Source of the DNA: Gnetum montanum
Taxonomy: Eukaryota; Streptophyta; Gnetopsida; Gnetales; Gnetaceae
Reading direction: 5' to 3'
DNA length: 64,000 nt
Assembly (NCBI GenBank): GCA_015680685.1
Contig: MNCI01000967.1
Location: 595,582 to 659,581 of the forward strand
A program made the position numbers and the translations under genes. Numbering within the stretch: position 1 is the first letter of the stretch; every line of letters starts with the position of its first letter. This document shows positions 46,483 to 59,138 of the stretch, piece by piece. Under the pieces are notes generated by a model. That model was not told the origin of the DNA and did no database searches. It was given only the letters and a program-made list of their open reading frames with translations.

Positions 46483-46492
46483 TACAAATAAA

Positions 46493-46770
46493 TTGTCTTC
46501 TTCATGGTTGAGATGTCTTTTTGCATTTGGTCTCCATTTTGAGAAGATGTCTTTATCTGGTGAAAGATGTCTTTTTAAAACTAGCCTGCATTCTATGAAG
46601 ATGTATTTGTCTAGGGAAAGATGTCTTTGCCTAATGAATGAATTTTGCTATTTTTTAGAGATGTCTTCTTCTGTGTTGCCTTCAAGTCTACCAAGATGTC
46701 TATTGTTTCTTGGAGACGTATTTCTTTACCTTCCTTTGCATGATGAATTCTTTGTTCCTTATTCATAACC
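46493..46770 (+). repeat. AGATGTCTTT short repeats
   Basis: About seven copies of AGATGTCTT(T) or close variants with spacing of about 20 to 50 bp. The open frame across them (46493-46768) is a by-product of the repeats. Confidence 0.6.
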
Positions 46771-48925
46771 TTGCACTTTCACATGCTTCAATGATGATAA
46801 CTTTGCTTGTGAGTTAGTTGTTCCTTGTCCACATTCTTGAAATTCTTACATGTTCGTGTGAGATCTTGTGAATGACCTTTTTCTTTGAGCTCTCATTTTG
46901 TCTAAACCAGTTCATTCCTTATCATCTCATCTTGGTCCTACAAACACAATAGCCACATAGCCATACAAACAACCTTTGACTCTATTTTACTTAACATTTT
47001 AACATACCAAAAGGTCCACAAGAACTAATACAAAGTAGTAACCAAAATTATGAGCAGTTTGCACATAAAAAACCAAATAAAACCAAGTAGCCCACTAACA
47101 TCAATGGAAACTTTGAGATGAAAATATACATAAAAAATTACAAAAATTTAGAAACCATAAAAAAATTAGCTTGTACACAAATACAACCCCATACTAGCAG
47201 TCATAAAATTCCCATTTGAATTTGACCAAATTTTGACTAGAAATCCTTGTTAACAATGAAACTAGCTGTAGTGAAAAATTTAGGGTGGCTAGTTTAGAAT
47301 TTTGAAAAATTTAAATGACTACTTAGAACCAAAATACAACATAAAAATATCTGTAGGAATCTTCAACATTGAACAAAAAATTTCAAAAACACACCAATGA
47401 TGCTTGTACAACCAAGGGGTTTGCAGTTTCAATAGTCAAAACTACAACTATACAAGGCATGTTTACACATGAACAAAATGAAAAATTAGCACTAAATTTT
47501 TTTTCTATATTGAAAGACTATGGACACCTTGAATCCAACAAAATTTAACATCTACACTTCAATTCTAGGCCTAGAAAAAATTTACACAACAACCCAACAC
47601 CATAACAAAAATTGACAAAATTTTCATGAGGGAACCAAGATTGTAGATAATAGTTGTAGTAAATTACAGTAAAAAAATATAAATTTTTTTAAATATCGAA
47701 ATTAATGCTAAACCCTCCTTGACATCCTTGAAATACCTAGGAAGCTAGGATGTTGGTAGAAATTTTTTTTAAGTGTCAACACTACCTAGTTTTGAGGGGG
47801 TAAAGTAGCAAAAAACCAAAAATCCATTGTGCATTGACTTATGAAAAAATTCATAGAAAATCAACTGTATGTCATAGAAAATTGGAAAAGTGGCTTTAAG
47901 GTAGCAAAAACTGGAAAACCACTGTACACTGGCTTATGGAAAATTTGTAAAAAATTAACCATAATTCATAAACTAATGGTTCAGCCATTGTTTTGATTAT
48001 TAGTTAATGCACTACAACCTTGTGACCTTGAAAATTGAAAAATCCTAGGTGTTTTCCTAATAAAAAATAGGAAAGGGACATTATTTTTTGGGAAAAATAG
48101 CAGAATTCACACAAAATAAGGCCAAATAGAATTTATAACTTAAAATTGATAAAATTTAAAGATAAAAAATGTTGCAACCATGTAAACATGACCTAAATAT
48201 AGCATAGGATTTTAACAGAAACAAACATCATGCAACATACAAGCCTATGAAGGTTAAAACACCTAGGTTCCAAGTGGGAAAAATTGCAAAATTCATGGAA
48301 AAAAGGTCAAGAGTGTTGTACCTAGTGGTCATGGTGGAGAATCCTTTCCCTAGTAGAGGTCATGGTAGATTAGAAAGCCCTTTTGCTATAGTGTTTGCAT
48401 CCTCTAGGGTAGGATTCTTGCTTGTGGTTACCTTCCTCTTTGACATATTGATTAATAGTGTAGAAATCTCCAAATTTCTTCAAGCTTTGGGCACCAATGT
48501 TGCTCCTTGGTGGATAGTGTCCAAGTAACATTGAGTATTGATGGGATGAAAGTAAAAATTGATGCAAGAGCTCTAAAACTATGTGCTACTATGATGGAAT
48601 GGGTTTTGAAAATGATTTTGGTAAAATTAACAAGTTAAAATCAATTCTTCACTTGTGCATCCCTTTTTAAAACCTTTTCCCAATTCACTCACTTAACTCG
48701 TAGTGAACTGATAGTGCAAAGAGGGGAAAGTTTAAGTTATGCTGAGATGGTGGGAAGTGCAAAATAAAAACATTATTTAAATTTGGATGAGCCCCACTAA
48801 GCACCTCCCAAAAAAAGCAGCAAAAATTTCAATGTAATAAGATTCACAATTGAAAGTGCATCTACACTGGGGTTGAACTCCCAAAAAGTCTTGAGATGCA
48901 TTACTAACCTTAAAATTTAACTCAC
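46771..48925. other. E4 AT-rich region, no gene
   Basis: It lies upstream of the antisense gene and may hold its promoter. Two related blocks near 47700-47960 (with AAAACCATTGT-like words and a CTTATGAAAAAATT-like word) suggest a degenerate duplication. No protein is recognised. Confidence 0.45.
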
Positions 48926-50470
48926 TCACACTGGCCAATGTGGATCCAACATGGATCTAACCATCCATTTACAACACATGAAAAATCAAAAAATCCCACA
49001 CCAAATTTAGAAGCTAGATGTCAACATTAGAAAATACCAAGCCTTGAAGGAGACAAGAACTCATCATAGAATATACTATTTTGGATAACAACGTTGGTCA
49101 AAAGCCCAACCACACTAGCCAACATTACTCTAAGAGGGATGCTACTTTCAAAAACTAATTAGGCCTCAATTTAACTTTGGAATGACCATGCTAAGTCTTA
49201 AACCCCAATAGAAACTCTAGTAGCTTCAAAACTTGGTGGGACACATAAGAAAATGTTGAAAATCATGAATTTTGGGGGAACCACATTAAGGAGCACCCCA
49301 ACCACACTAGCCAACATGGTTGGGTGGGGTGTGACCATAAAATTCCAAAATAAACCTTCAAAATGACACATCCCAACCTCTACAACTTCTCGAAGCCTCC
49401 AGTAACCTTCTAACACTACAATTCAAGCAAAAATAAGTTGAACTTCATGTCAATCCTCCTAGCCACATTAGGGAATCCCCACCCATAGTGCCCAGTGTGG
49501 GTCTAGCATGGATGCTCAAAGAACAATTAACAAAAAGACATAAATACATCAAATTGACCTTGAAACTCACCCCTCTAACCTTACGACCTTGCTAGAGCCT
49601 CCAGATACCACTAAACCCCAAAAATTGAGTGAAAAATGGAAAAAATATTTGATCCCCCTCCACCCACATTGGGACCACACTAGCCAACATAACCCAAGGG
49701 GGGATGAGTATATTGATGCTTAAATGAACTTCAATATTAATAATTCTAAGCCAAAACCTTGGACATTGACACCAACAACCCCAAGAACCCAAGAACTTGG
49801 TCAATTTAATACTAGAACCCATCAAAAGTTAAAACCCAAGTGGACCCATGCTAAGGAGGATTAGAGCCACATTGGCCAACATGGCTCCAACATGGTTAAG
49901 GTGTTTGACCAATTTTACCAACCCACCAATGCTCTAAATGGCTTAGAACTAGATTTTGGAAACCTATAACCTTAAAACTTTATAACTAGCTATAATTTGG
50001 TCTTGTTGTGATCATAGAAATTCCAAAATTTTCTCATCAAAATTAGGGCCATCTTCAACCATGCTAGCTAACATGGCTTTGGATGATAAGATTTCAAAAC
50101 CCACTTTTGGTTATAAATTTTGACTTCAAAATGATTGGTTTCAATCCCCATGATCCTACGCTACCCTGGGAAGCTAATAGAACACCAATTTTGATCTTAG
50201 AATGCCATAAACTCAATTTTTTCATGCATCCATGCTAGGGCAATGTTGGCCAACATAGTCCTAGCATGGATGGTTGTTCCAGGTTGCATTTAGGGCTTCC
50301 ATAGGATCAAATTAACATCAAACTTGATAAATCTTCATCTTGAGTCCACTATGCTGATCATATAGACCATAAGGATCCTAAAACTAAACATGATGAACCC
50401 AGAGAATTACATTTTCATACTATTCACATTGGGACTCACCTCACTCATGCTAGCTAGTATGGATACCCAA
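48926..50470 (+). repeat. Degenerate tandem array, unit about 190 bp
   Basis: The block CACACTAGCCAACATGG or variants (CATGCTAGCTAACATGG, CACATTGGCCAACATGG) recurs near 48926, 49111, 49302, 49461, 49674, 49870, 50061, 50245 and 50441: nine copies with spacings of 159 to 213 bp. Between them are AAACCTT, CTAACCTT and ACCC-rich words. It lies in the 3' untranslated part of E4. Confidence 0.75.
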
Positions 50471-50639
50471 AGAAGCCCCAATTTTGACCTTAAATTGCCT
50501 CAAAATAGCCTCTCCAAGTGCCCAAACTCACTTGTTAACCTTGTAGCCTCTTCCATAATCCACTAATGCCTAAAAATAGAAAAAATCTAATCTTGATTGA
50601 TCAAAATTAACCATTTTCCCACCTTGATTCATTTTAGAC

Positions 50640-51330
50640 TTGTTTCATGATGTCTTGACTTGTTTTGACCTTGTTATGCATGGTTGACCTTCATTATTAG
50701 ATCAGTTGGTGCCATTTGGTTTAATTTTCATCAGTTCCTTGTCATTTGGCCTTATTCCACAAAATTGTTTTGTCATCTGGCATCATTTGACCTTAGTGAA
50801 TTGAGTTTGACATTAGTTAACATCATTGGACATCACTATGACGTTGTTTGACCACTTAGAGCATCATTTGATAGGGTTCAACCTTCATTTGATCCCATTT
50901 GGCCATCATTTGGCCTTTGTTCTATGTTTGTTGGCCTTTAGCTTACCTTATGTTACCTTATCCTCTCTTTTATGACCCTAGTTGACCATATTTTAGCCTT
51001 ATTCAACATCATTTGATGGTCCTCAGCCATGATTAGACCCTCCTTTGACCTTGTTAGACCATCATTTGGTATATATTTGGCCTGATTTCATGTTGTTTGG
51101 CCTTTAGTGCATCTTACCCACCTTACCTCTCCTCATATGGCCTTTGTTGGTTATGTTTGAACTTAAATGACTTCATTGAATGGAGTTTGACTATCATTTG
51201 GCTCCATTCTACCATCATTTGGCATTAGTTTAATCTTATTTGGCCTTCATTACATCTTATTTGTTTAACCTACCTTGTATGACCTTTTGTTGAACGTGTT
51301 TGAACCTTGTTTGAACATTGATGTAACATG
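50640..51330 (+). repeat. Short-period TTTGACC/TTTGGCC repeat
   Basis: CATTTGGCC, TTTGACCTT and CATCATTTG words follow each other every 15 to 40 bp over 0.7 kb, a very degenerate minisatellite next to the 190-bp array. Confidence 0.65.
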
Positions 51331-52889
51331 TTTTGGTGTATCCTTGCATTATTACTAAAGCATTTTACATTAATTTTAGATTGTTTAACAATTTTATTAC
51401 AAAAGGTACCATTTGACTTACTTATGTTGTCATGCAGGAATGAGCTAGGAGAATGAGAAAGTAAATTTGACTAGTCTTAAAGTCTAAATGGGTCTCTCTC
51501 ACGATGTTGTTAGATCAAGTTGACCTTACATACCCAAATCTTAAGCTTGAAACCATTCTACTATACAACCATAACATCTTAAAGTAGCTTGATGATCATT
51601 GACCTTGAAGCCAGAAACTTCACATAGGGTCTCTTAGTTGAAAGTCCCATTTTAACCATGATGATGAAAAGAAAATGCATGAAACCAAGTTCCTCACCAA
51701 AACTTAAGGTTGCTCAATACATCATCAAACCATTATAGTGTAGCATCAAAGCCATCACATAGCCCTTGATTATGTCTAACACTCATTTTCTTGTAGTGTT
51801 GTTTACCATTGTTGGCAGGTTGGAATGAATAATCGCTGTTGATGACTTTGATGATCTAGAACAAGAAAGCTTGCATACTCTCTCTCTCTCTCTCTCTCTC
51901 TCTCCGCCCCCCCCCCTTGTTTGGCAGAATGAATTAACTATAAAACTTTGTAAATGTGATGCACATTGCACAAATCTCTTCATGTTGTAATAGTGATGAC
52001 CTATTATAATTTGGTTTGTTGATTATATCATGTGGCCTTATGCATTGTCATGTAATAGCATGTGTTATTTTGTTTTCTTGTAGGATGAAGCCTGAAGTCA
52101 TTGCAAGGGTGTAACCCATCATGGTAGTAAGTCAGCACACAACCTCAATGTACAAGATTTGATTAGCTTGTCTTGTCATACCATGAGTGATTATTTCACA
52201 TCATTATCATCACCACTACTTATGCCCAACCCATAGCCTAATTATAACCTTCTTTGTCTTAAACAACAATAATGACCTATGTTTGACACTCATGCCTTAT
52301 GGTCATACGATGTTTCCTTCATCATGCTTCACCATCAAGACTATTGAATGTAACACATCTTATTTAGTGGGAAAACGAAATTAAACTTGGCCTTGGCAAT
52401 GAAACCTAATGAAGGTTTCATCCTACAAAAAAAAAAAAAAAAAAAGATTAGGGAGACAAATTGCCAAGAAGTTGTAAGGTTAATTAAGGCCAAAAGATGG
52501 ACCAATGGCTTCAAACATGCAAAGGGAGGAGCCTAATGAACAAAGAAACTTGGGAGTAAAGTGTTAGTTACTCAAAAAGATTATTGAGTAATAAACACTT
52601 TGAAGCATGAAGTGCAAAGACCTCATTGACCATTCAACATGTCATTACCATAACTAAAGTCATGATGTTAACATTTGAAAGTCATTATTAACCCTGTGAT
52701 TATTACGCATGATGAAATATAGCCTTCATCCTATATTATCTCACAATAACCTTATCCCATCATCACAAGCACTCTTTATCATGGTTTGATACAATAGAAT
52801 CAAGAATGGAGAGGAAATGTTGGTGATAAACTTGGTGTGATATTTTGTATTTTTTGTTGATGTCTCTTAGGTCAATCCTTCAAACATCA
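51331..52889. other. E4 3' region, no gene; simple repeats
   Basis: It contains a CT run (51880-51904) followed by C10 and an A run (52427-52445). No coding sequence is recognised. The open frames are short and low in complexity. Confidence 0.5.
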
Positions 52890-52891
52890 AC

Positions 52892-52900
52892 AAAGAGGGA
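52892..52900 (+). other. E4 polypurine-tract candidate
   Basis: AAAGAGGGA, four bases (CCAA) before the 3' LTR start. Confidence 0.5.
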
Positions 52901-52904
52901 CCAA

Positions 52905-54281
52905 TGAAACACCACCAAGAAATCTCATGTTGCAACTTGTAATCTTTACCATCAAACTTGAGGCTAGAATTTCAATGTAAAATTTGAAGATTGTAATCCA
53001 TGAAATTCAATTTCACATACTTTATCTTTTGGGGCTGAAAAAGTGCCTCATAAGGTGTTATAGCCTTAATTCCTAGGTGGGAAAAATATTTCCATGTCCA
53101 TATTTGGGCTTGGAAAGGTTAAAAATTCCTTTTAAACAAACAAAATTGGCATTTTCATGGGTTTTGTAGGGGGTATGACCATTACAACGCTAGAAATACC
53201 CATACCTAATTTTGGGGGGTTTGGTTTCCATCTTTCCAACAATGGCCAACATAGTCACCATAATGTCAACATCGCTACTCCAAGCTAGCATTGGAGTGGA
53301 TGGGGGTTTTACTTCAAACAACTCAACATTGCCACAACAACTCCAACGTTGCTACCACAAGGCCAAGATGGATGGGTGTAGCCAGTATGGATGTAAAAGT
53401 CCATTTACTATTAATGGTAACTAGCATGGTTTTGGTGCCTTGGGATTATCAAAACTTATCATAAATGGAAACTATATTGGTGTTGAAAGCCTGCCACACC
53501 TACACATGATTGTAATTTATCAATAATCATGGTAGAAATTTTTAGCTAAAAATTAGTAGCCATATAGCTTATAAAAGCCCATCTTAAATACCTTGAATAG
53601 GTTCTTCAACTTTTGAATTTTGGGCATCCAAAAAGCTTTTGTCAATTCTTGAGCATGAGAACCTTTGACAACTCCAAGAACTTGTAACCTTCAAGGGTTG
53701 CGAAAGATTTTTGGGGTAATGTACAACTACCTTGGCACAAAGACTCTCAGCATAGTACCCCCTTTACCACAAAAGTTTCCCACATGCTTTACCATGCGTC
53801 CCCCCCCCCCTCTCTATGACTAATGCTACAAATTTGGGCAAGAAATTGGCAAGGAGTTTTAGTTTAGGGAGTCTAGAAGCACTTGGATTATGAAGCTGAC
53901 TGTAGCATGCAAAAATTTTAGCTTCAACAAGCTTTAGACTCCATCAAAGTAAAACCCTTGTGCATTTAGGCACCACATGTACACTCTTTTTTGAACTCTC
54001 TCTTTTTAATATTTCTATTGTAATAAAGATTCCAGTTCATTTATTGTGTAAGTTGTTATGATTTCATTCTATGCATTATCATTTATTTATTTTTATACTA
54101 GGTCTACATTATTTTTAACATTTGATTACCCCACTTACACTTTTCAAGCTCTTGGGTGATTGACAAGATTGTCTAGGGCACATTGGGTCCTTTTTCTTAG
54201 AGGCCCTTAGGATCCAAGGATAAAACTTTTTCACACATGGGATTCTTGATTTTGTAGAGAGTGAATTTTTCAGGCACAATA
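52905..54281 (+). repeat. E4 3' LTR
   Basis: TGAAACACCACCAAGAAATC to CAGGCACAATA. TATAAAAG at 53570-53577. Contains a C run (about 53800-53810) and CTCTC absent from the 5' copy. Followed by CTATG, the imperfect target duplication. Confidence 0.8.
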
Positions 54282-54286
54282 CTATG

Positions 54287-55652
54287 ATTTCTTGAAGGAA
54301 ACCTTCTTTGTTATCATAGAAGATTGCTTTGGTACATTAGTGACCTTCTTCTTTTGTTTAGTTGAACTTGACTTATTGGTCTCTTAACTATGGGTAAGAA
54401 TTTTCATGTGAGATGAAGAACAAGAAGATGTTTGAGATATAGTAGATGCAAGGATGTTCTAAGGTTTAGCATAAGATGGAGTGGGATGAGAATTATATGA
54501 ATAGGTAAGTTGAGCAAGAGTGGAATGATGGGAGTTGATAGCATGAATGCAGTAAGTAGGTGAAGAAGAACAATTTGGTTTGGGTGGTATAGTGGCATAG
54601 TTAGAGTAGCGAATCACTTATGAATTTTGAGGCTATAGTGATTATTACCTAGGTTGTTTGTAGTTAGACTAGTGGATGATGTAAGGATCTTTGGGTAGAG
54701 ACCTACAAGATTTGTATTCAAGGTTGAAAGCTAAAACTATGCTTCTATCTCCCCAAGGGATTCTAAAATACCTTAAGCTATTGGTCATTTGGATGCATTG
54801 TGGATGGATTGTTCTCTACCATTATCTTGCCCTTATTAATGAGATCTTGGATGTCATCCTTCATATTCTTGTAGTTATCTATGTCATGTCTAGCAGTCTC
54901 ATGATAGTAGCAGTATTTTTGATGGTCATATCACTTAGACACCTCAAGGTTACCTTCTTGTCTTTGATAAGAAGTCATAGATATTAGTTGTAAGTGATGG
55001 TAACATCCTCTTGCTTGATCAAATATCTACTTCTTCTTAAGGTGACCATTCCTAAGAAGATTGTTCAAAAGTAGACAGTACCTCATAGGTATCTTTCTAT
55101 ATTGGTTTTTCTTCCCTTGAGATCTACATTATTAAGTTAAAGAAGAAGTAGTTAAGGGAGCATTGTTTTGTTCCTTGGAGAAAGAAGAAACACTTATAGA
55201 AGTTGGTGTTTCTTTTTCTTGTTTATCAACCTTGTTAGCCTTATTACAAATTTCTGATCATTACATTAAATAGTTACTTATTTAATGCATCTAGCAACCA
55301 AAAATTCATCATTTAGATAGTGAGGCTTAAGATAAATAATCTTTTTCTTAATATAGTTAATAATTATAGCTTTAAATATGCTTTCCAAATGATATTCCTC
55401 CAAATGATAGGGTAGTTTTATTAATGTATTTGTCCATCAAGAGATGAATTTATCAATGGATACATTTAGAGCTTGTTTGATGCTAATGAAAGATATCATG
55501 CTCATGCTTTGAGGCACATTGAACTTAAAATGTTTGATAAAGATTGTAAGGAGTTACTCTAGAGAAGTGATAGATCCACCTGTTAGGAACTTATACCATT
55601 CCAAAGATTTTCGAGAAAGAGAGTTTAAAAAACATCTCAACATAATGTATGG
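54287..55652 (-). pseudogene. E5 gag relic, cut by E3 and E4
   Basis: The minus-strand read from the right gives a capsid core: WCKFLTGGSITSLE, LLTIFIKHFKFNVPQSMSMI, SFISIKQALNVSIDKFIS, WWTNTLIKLPYHLEEYH. Then come MTSYQRQEGNLEVSK and a zinc-knuckle-like CYYHETARHDIDNYKNMKDD followed by IQDLINKGKIMVENN. The tail is Ser/Pro/Thr-rich (SPTYCIHAINSHHST). These are the landmarks of Tat-type gag. The N-terminus is missing because E3 starts at 55658. The C-terminal side continues across E4 at 36077. Confidence 0.7.
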
Positions 55653-55657
55653 GTAAG
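55653..55657. repeat. E3 left target-duplication candidate
   Basis: GTAAG immediately precedes E3. The matching copy would lie beyond the window. Confidence 0.4.
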
Positions 55658-56479
55658 TGATGAGTCATGATATTGGACCCTTGATATCGAAGATGCCAAA
55701 GCGATATTGGACATGCGATATCCGAACTTATCTCATCGTCTATAAATAAGAGACAAGGGCACTTGGTTTCGTAGTTAGTTTTCTTAGTCCCTTAGCCGAA
55801 CTCTTGTAGTTTTTCCTTTCTAGAGTTAGAATTATTTCTAAGTGTCTGCAGTAGGGGTCATAAAGTGAACAGATCTTTATTTGAGCATTATGTACCTAAG
55901 CACACCTTGTGTCCGAAAATAAAGACGAACTTTGTGATAAACCTTGCAACATTCAAAATAGCTTAATTATTTCATTTAAATGTTATTTACTGTTATTTGC
56001 TACTCTCATTAGTTAATTAATGTTATTTCTATTGAATTATTAATTATCAACAAATTAGCACACTTAATACGACCACTTCGAGCATATGTGAAACACTTGG
56101 TAACCTAGTAACAACTAGCGTTTGGTAATCCCACTAGTGTTACACTGGTTCAGGATGTGTTTGACAAGTGGGAATGGATGCTGGTGTTAGGACTAGTTAG
56201 AGAATAGATAACTAGTTAAATCAAATTAGTTATTAAATTATTTCATTTTTCCACTTTAAGCACAACGAACATAAAACATAAAAAGCATAAAAATCATATA
56301 CTTTAAGATTACTTAACCATACAATTGTGCCTTACAAGTAAGCTTGGGAAGACAATGATTACATAACCCATCCTTATTCTGTGTGAGCGCATAAGCACTT
56401 AATCCTTGGAGTTTGATCGAATTGCATGCAAATGCTCGTATTCATATGGTTGGGTGTAAGGGTACCTCGCCACTCATCA
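55658..56479 (+). repeat. E3 5' LTR
   Basis: TGATGAGTCATGATATTGG to CTCGCCACTCATCA, 822 bp. TATA box at 55741-55748; AATAAAG near 55918. It has two GCGATAT words before the TATA box and lacks the patch duplications of the E1 LTR. Confidence 0.85.
55741..55748 (+). promoter_or_regulatory. E3 5' LTR TATA box
   Basis: TATAAATA in the family context ATAAGAGACAAGG. Confidence 0.6.
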
Positions 56480-56480
56480 T

Positions 56481-56498
56481 TGGCGTCGTTGCCAAGGA
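56481..56498 (+). other. E3 primer-binding site (tRNA-Asp type)
   Basis: TGGCGTCGTTGCCAAGGA, complementary to the tRNA-Asp 3' end with three transition differences, one base after the LTR. Confidence 0.85.
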
Positions 56499-56616
56499 TT
56501 TTGTTGTTTGTGCGTTGATTAGAACTTAGGAAATCTTTCCATCATTGGAATGAACCCTTAGGGTTAGTTACCCTACAATTATTGAAAAGAGAGTATTGCA
56601 CATTGAATAATCAATC

Positions 56617-58985
56617 ATGTCTCCTTCTTCTTATGAGAGTGCTTCATCGACTAGGTTTGACACAATGAACAATCGGAGGCATAGTACACATGATGACCCG
56701 CTAGTGTCCTAATAGTTTTGCATGGTATACGCTCATCCCGATGAGTATGTACCAAAATTTACCTTTATCCTTCACTAGGATGAATAGTTGTGATGGTGAG
56801 ATTTTAGAAGGTAACATAGTGTTACCTCTCGATCACTTAGTCCCAAGCATGCTTCTTCGTGCTCTCACAAGAAATTGTATACAACACTTACAGGTAGAGT
56901 ATGTTGTGCATGAACATGACTCAAGAGAGTATCGACCCATGGAGGCACAACATTAAAGGGACTTACAACAGGAGAGACATTACAAATCTATGAAGGGAAA
57001 ATGATCTCAAGATGTCCCATATGTCCTAAGTGAAAACGAGGGTGGTGAACCTGCCTCGGGAGGTTTTCCAGAAAACGATGTTCCTCTTGTTGACTTTGGT
57101 CAAGGAGTCATGTATCAGAATCTTCCCTCAACTATTCATAATCCAAGTTCTAATTCCAATGGACACAAAGGGTCCAAAAAAGGAACACGAACACATGAAA
57201 TTGATGGACATTCTAATCATAATTGCGACCAAGGATGAGATCACCAAAGAAAAAGTGACAGGCACCATTATGGTGTCAGTCCTCCTTCCTCTTCACCTTC
57301 ATCATCTCCTTCCCCCTCTCCTTCAGAATCTGAACATAGTTGCAAAGGGAAAGACCATGAGGACAATGGTAAGAGAAATAGAGATCATAGACAAAATAGT
57401 CAAGAAAGGGGATGAGGGCATTCCAGAGAAACACATCATGAAAGGAGGGAGAGTAGGGAACAACATAGGCATCATAGACGCCATAGACAATATGATCACG
57501 ATGAACTCCTACTCGCCACCCGAAGTATGTTAGATATAATAGAGGTTGTTAGGATTCCAACAAGGCACTAGAAGGATAGTAGAATCAAAAGACTAGACAT
57601 GAACAACATCCCACGATTTGAAGTGGGATACAATGCTGATCCTAAAAATCATCTACAAGCATTTCATGATGCATGTGCCTTGCAAAATATAGAAAATGAG
57701 TGGAAAATGTTGAAGTTGTTTCCATGGACACTAATTAAGGAAGCAAAAGTTGGTACTGGTCCTTAGAACTAGAATCCATTCATTGATGGAATACCATGTT
57801 AGAGCTATTCAATGATAAGTATCAAATGTACTCTTGAGTGTCCAACCTATGTAGGAAAATCCAATGATGGAAACAAGGAGGACATGAACCCTTGGATGCT
57901 ATCATGGGCCAATATTATGCATTCTTACATCATTGCCCTGGCCATGGTTACTCACAAAGGGAACAACTACATCATCTTGTGGATGGGCTTAGGTATGAAA
58001 TGTGAAGAACCCTTAGGACTTATGCCCAAGGAAGGCTATCTGAGCTCAGAGCCCATCAAATACAAAGATTGTTGGAGCAAGTTTCCAAGGAGGAAGGTGA
58101 GTTAAGGAAAAGAGAAAGTGTGGAGGAATACAACAAAGATCCTTCCCTTCAAAAGAAGGAAGTTAGATTTTGTGAAGATGAAGAAGAGTCACCACTCGAA
58201 GAGATGGTGAATAGGAAGACTTTTCCCATTCAAAGATTTACATCAAATGTATCGGCAAAGGTAGATCAAATGTGGAACTCCCTAGATGATAAATTTCAAA
58301 CCGTTCTAAAAATAGTCGATGAGTGTAAAGAGCAAAGTAGTGACCGAGAGAGAAGGAAAAAGAAAGAAGTTGAGTCTGCACGTAACAAAGGTAAGGGTAA
58401 AGTTACCATCATTGAAGAGGTTGTGGATTCAGACATAGACAATGATGGGCAGATGTGAGATATGCCAATATGACCATCCTAAAGGATGTTGCCTAGTAGT
58501 CTCACATCTTCAAGAGTTTGGGGTGTATGCACTAAACCCATGATTAAATAGATGGCAAGCACCCAAAAGGTTACCTTATCCTCAAGGTAACCCAAGGCAG
58601 TTCCACCAACCCTTGACATATTATTCGAGTGGAGCTCCACCACAACCAAATGAACAATATCAACAATGGCAACACCCATAATCATGGGAAATGCCATTAC
58701 CACAACAATAATGCCCTTACCATCAACCTGACCCATACGGGTACTACATTTAGCAGTCGATCTCTTCATCCGACTCCACTAGTCATGTTGCTCCTCAACC
58801 ACTACTGGACCCATGAGTACTATAGAACTCCTTCTCCTAGGAGTGATGTTTCACAAAGATACTATCCTTCTCATCTGACTACACCTCTTCCACCCTTAGC
58901 TCCATTACCACTTGCTCCAACTATGCAGGTTGAGCTTCCAGCCCAGTCACAGCAACGTAATGCTACAAGGGCTATGAATCCTTAA
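56617..58985 (+). pseudogene. E3 gag relic
   Basis: It starts MSPSSYESASSTRFD and has HPDEYVPKFTFILH. Against E1 the phase changes near 56790, near 57745 (one base missing in the AAAGTTGGTACTGG region) and near 58450 (one extra base). The core is near 57520-57740 and the C-terminal half reads SKEEGELRKRESVEEYNKDP, then FPIQRFTSNVSAKVDQMWNS and a basic region. The zinc-knuckle-like block keeps both first cysteines (CEICQYDHPKGCC), unlike E1 and E2. The tail has YYRTPSPRSDVSQRYYP. The 167-codon frame at 57030-57533 is not gag but an out-of-phase read. Confidence 0.75.
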
Positions 58986-59138
58986 CCTACTATTAGTTCA
59001 AACAGCCACACAAAGAAGAGACCTTTTCTTAGAACCAACAATCCAACCAAGTTCTTATAGCCACAAGCGGCTAATTGTCCAAATGCCTTGCCATCATTTG
59101 AATCTTCGAAGCTTCCTTCAAACCAAAAATAGCATCCA

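Larger units (their letters stand above)
36078..54281 (+). mobile_element. E4: giant pol-less element with an antisense gene
   Basis: Long direct repeats at 36078-37379 and 52905-54281 align from TGAAACACCACCAAG to GGCA(T/C)AATA. Flanks are CTATT (36073-36077) and CTATG (54282-54286), a 5-bp duplication with one mismatch. A primer-site-like TGGTGCTAGAAGGATCTC follows the left repeat and AAAGAGGGA precedes the right one, so it runs left to right. Internal parts are gag, protease, an antisense intron-bearing gene and tandem arrays. No RT, RNase H or integrase was seen in 15.5 kb. It split E5's gag-pol gene. Confidence 0.8.
26960..55657 (-). mobile_element. E5: older Tat-like Ty3/gypsy element, in pieces
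   Basis: Minus-strand pieces in polyprotein order are gag (54287-55652), linker (35141-36077), protease (34500-35140), integrase relic (28090-28825) and 3' tandem repeats (26960-27800). E4, the J-domain insert and E3 interrupt it. RT and RNase H were not found. No LTR was identified; the 5' one would lie right of E3, outside the window. The left limit is arbitrary. The integrase might belong to a different minus-strand element. Confidence 0.55.

Noticed and set aside
46493-46768. Plus-strand open frame rich in Cys, Leu and Ser
   Set aside because: Produced by repeated AGATGTCTT words; no protein-like conservation.
48926-50470. CRISPR-like array
   Set aside because: Repeats are degenerate with about 190-bp spacing in a plant retrotransposon; this is a tandem satellite-like array.
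54691-54987. Plus-strand open frame of 98 codons
   Set aside because: It is antisense to the zinc-knuckle-like end of E5 gag.
57030-57533. Open frame of 167 codons on the plus strand
   Set aside because: It is out of phase with gag. The neighbouring frame gives the H/R-rich and RIPTRH-type gag sequence shared with E1.
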